From NCBI RefSeq assembly GCF_016651435.1, contig NZ_JAEPRJ010000001.1, forward strand, positions 186,001-250,000: 64,000 bases of DNA, given 5' to 3'. Position 1 is the first letter of the stretch, and each line of letters starts with the position of its first letter. The DNA comes from Catonella massiliensis. GTDB lineage: Bacteria; Bacillota; Clostridia; Lachnospirales; Lachnospiraceae. The notes under the pieces were generated by a model. The model was not told where the DNA came from. It searched no databases and worked only from the letters and a program-made list of their open reading frames with translations. Both the position numbers and the translations under genes were made by a program. Shown piece after piece: positions 63,333 through 64,000 of this stretch.

Positions 63333-63520
63333 GTAAGTGCAACACTTTATAAAAATAGTAAATGCAACACTATTGCCAGATAAAATTATATCAATAAAAT
63401 CAGACTGAATTTAATCAAATTTGGTTTGATTTTATTAATTTTGGCGAAAAAAGGTATAGCAAACAGACCTGAAACCACATCTTTCAGGTTAAATGCAACG
63501 GCTTTTAGTGTTGCGTTTAC
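63333..63520. repeat. Cluster of GTAAATGCAACACT-type repeats (possible MITE)
   Basis: GTAAGTGCAACACT (63333-63346), GTAAATGCAACACT (63358-63371) and TTAAATGCAACGGC (63489-63502) run in one direction; AGTGTTGCGTTTAC (63507-63520) is inverted. The outer copies could be ends of a small defective transposon of about 190 bp. An AATCAAA/TTTGATT hairpin lies between (63413-63431). Nothing codes for protein here. Confidence 0.55.
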
Positions 63521-63623
63521 TTTGAAAGGTATTTACTTTACTCCCATTTAGTGTTTTAATAGTTTAGGAGTCAAATTTACATCACTTTCGCTTATTATTT
63601 TAAGCCTTAGTTTTGTAAAAGAC

Positions 63624-63652
63624 TTGAAGGGAACTAAACATAGTGGTATAAT
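63624..63652 (+). promoter_or_regulatory. Promoter of the phage-like gene pair
   Basis: TTGAAG (63624-63629), 17-bp spacer and TATAAT (63647-63652) with an extended TGG, 22 bp before the start at 63675. Confidence 0.65.
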
Positions 63653-63674
63653 GCAAAATAACAAGGGGTTAGAG

Positions 63675-63941
63675 ATGAATTTACAATTTTTTGCAGAAAA
63701 TGATGTACCAAAGCAAAGTTCAGCTTCATTAAAGCGTGCTATCAGAAATTTAACTAAAAGGATTAAGGAGCATGAAGAATACATAGAGAATCCATATGTT
63801 CATGTTCCGGAGTGGGATGATTATTCTGCGTTAAGGCAGGAAGGGCTAAAGAAACATTGGGAAAAAGAGATAAGAAACTTTAATGAATCTATCAATAATA
63901 GGATAGAAGAACTTAAAAAGAGAGGTGATTATGATGGCTAA
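63675..63941 (+). CDS. Small phage-like protein
   Basis: 88 residues from ATG 63675 (AAGGGG upstream). The opening MNLQFFAEND is a signature start of many Firmicutes prophage structural or scaffold proteins. The rest is a charged helical hairpin (SLKRAIRNLTKRIKEHEEYI, then LKKHWEKEIRNFNESINNRIEEL) ending KKRGDYDG, which I remember from small prophage proteins. No function can be given. It overlaps the next gene by about 8 bp. Confidence 0.6.
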   Translation: MNLQFFAENDVPKQSSASLKRAIRNLTKRIKEHEEYIENPYVHVPEWDDYSALRQEGLKKHWEKEIRNFNESINNRIEELKKRGDYDG

Positions 63942-64000
63942 TGAGAAACTCACAAAAGAAGGAATTGAATATATAATTGGTCGGCTTTTGAAAAATGCAC
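63934..64000 (+). CDS. Start of a phage-like protein (3' truncated by window end)
   Basis: The first 22 codons read MANEKLTKEGIEYIIGRLLKNA. N-termini of the form KLTKEGxxY are common in phage structural proteins, but this is too short for certainty. An AGAGAGGTGA site lies 4-5 bp upstream of ATG 63934; ATG 63931 is an alternative. It overlaps the upstream gene, as in phage operons. Confidence 0.5.
   Translation, partial: MANEKLTKEGIEYIIGRLLKNA

Overview
The window looks like a chromosomal segment of a motile, low-GC Gram-positive anaerobe of the class Clostridia, most likely a Lachnospiraceae relative. The evidence is inference from gene content: conserved Firmicutes blocks (gdpP-rplI-dnaB, addB-addA, a gyrB/parE-gyrA/parC pair), a flagellin/FliS cluster, LPXTG and Ig-like surface proteins, AGGAGG-type ribosome binding sites and sigma-A style promoters. 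No tRNA, rRNA or CRISPR array was recognised.

Layout. 1-3 kb: end of a lysine-rich protein, a small family protein, galE and a DUF4282-like membrane protein. 3.3-6.1 kb: an Rpn-type PD-(D/E)XK nuclease gene that appears to be cut in two by an IS110-family element; upstream of its transposase is a well-bounded, highly structured RNA gene (promoter, nested stems, U-run) that fits an IS110 bridge RNA. 6.4-12.2 kb: a 1942-residue VWA/Cna-B/LPKTG surface protein. 12.5-25.7 kb: housekeeping genes (gdpP, rplI, dnaB, a small membrane protein, an HPr-like protein lacking the active-site histidine, addBA, a methyltransferase, hslO). 25.8-35.3 kb: a secreted Ig-like protein, a CLC transporter, crcB, a type IIA topoisomerase pair and pepT. 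35.3-42 kb: a short, independent RNA gene, then a flagellar operon (FliK-like protein, flagellin, fliS, secreted Ig-like protein) behind a sigma-28-like promoter. 42-46.8 kb: metG, rsmA, a rhodanese, tatD and an Ig-like protein.

46.8-53.2 kb is an accessory island: a decayed Tn4451-like mobilizable transposon. It has the N-terminus of a large serine recombinase cut off by an IS481-family insertion, an Lsa-like ABC-F antibiotic-resistance gene, a small accessory gene, an oriT-like region with an RSF1010-type nic sequence, a MobA/MobL relaxase, an EamA transporter with a histidine-rich tail, and a broken tnpW. Two near-identical terminator modules bracket the cargo.

53.3-63 kb returns to chromosomal genes: a GNAT acetyltransferase pair, the three-gene proton-translocating transhydrogenase (pntA in two parts plus pntB), a Fic protein with a tandem operator, a rhodanese, leucyl aminopeptidase, a YjfB-like motility protein, an NSS-type sodium symporter and a GIY-YIG protein. 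The last kilobase holds a second unidentified structured RNA with its own promoter and terminator, a cluster of GTAAATGCAACACT-type repeats, and the start of a phage-like gene pair that runs off the edge.

The features most worth a second look are the IS110 bridge-RNA candidate with its interrupted target gene, and the unidentified structured RNAs near 35.4, 61.0 and 63.1 kb.
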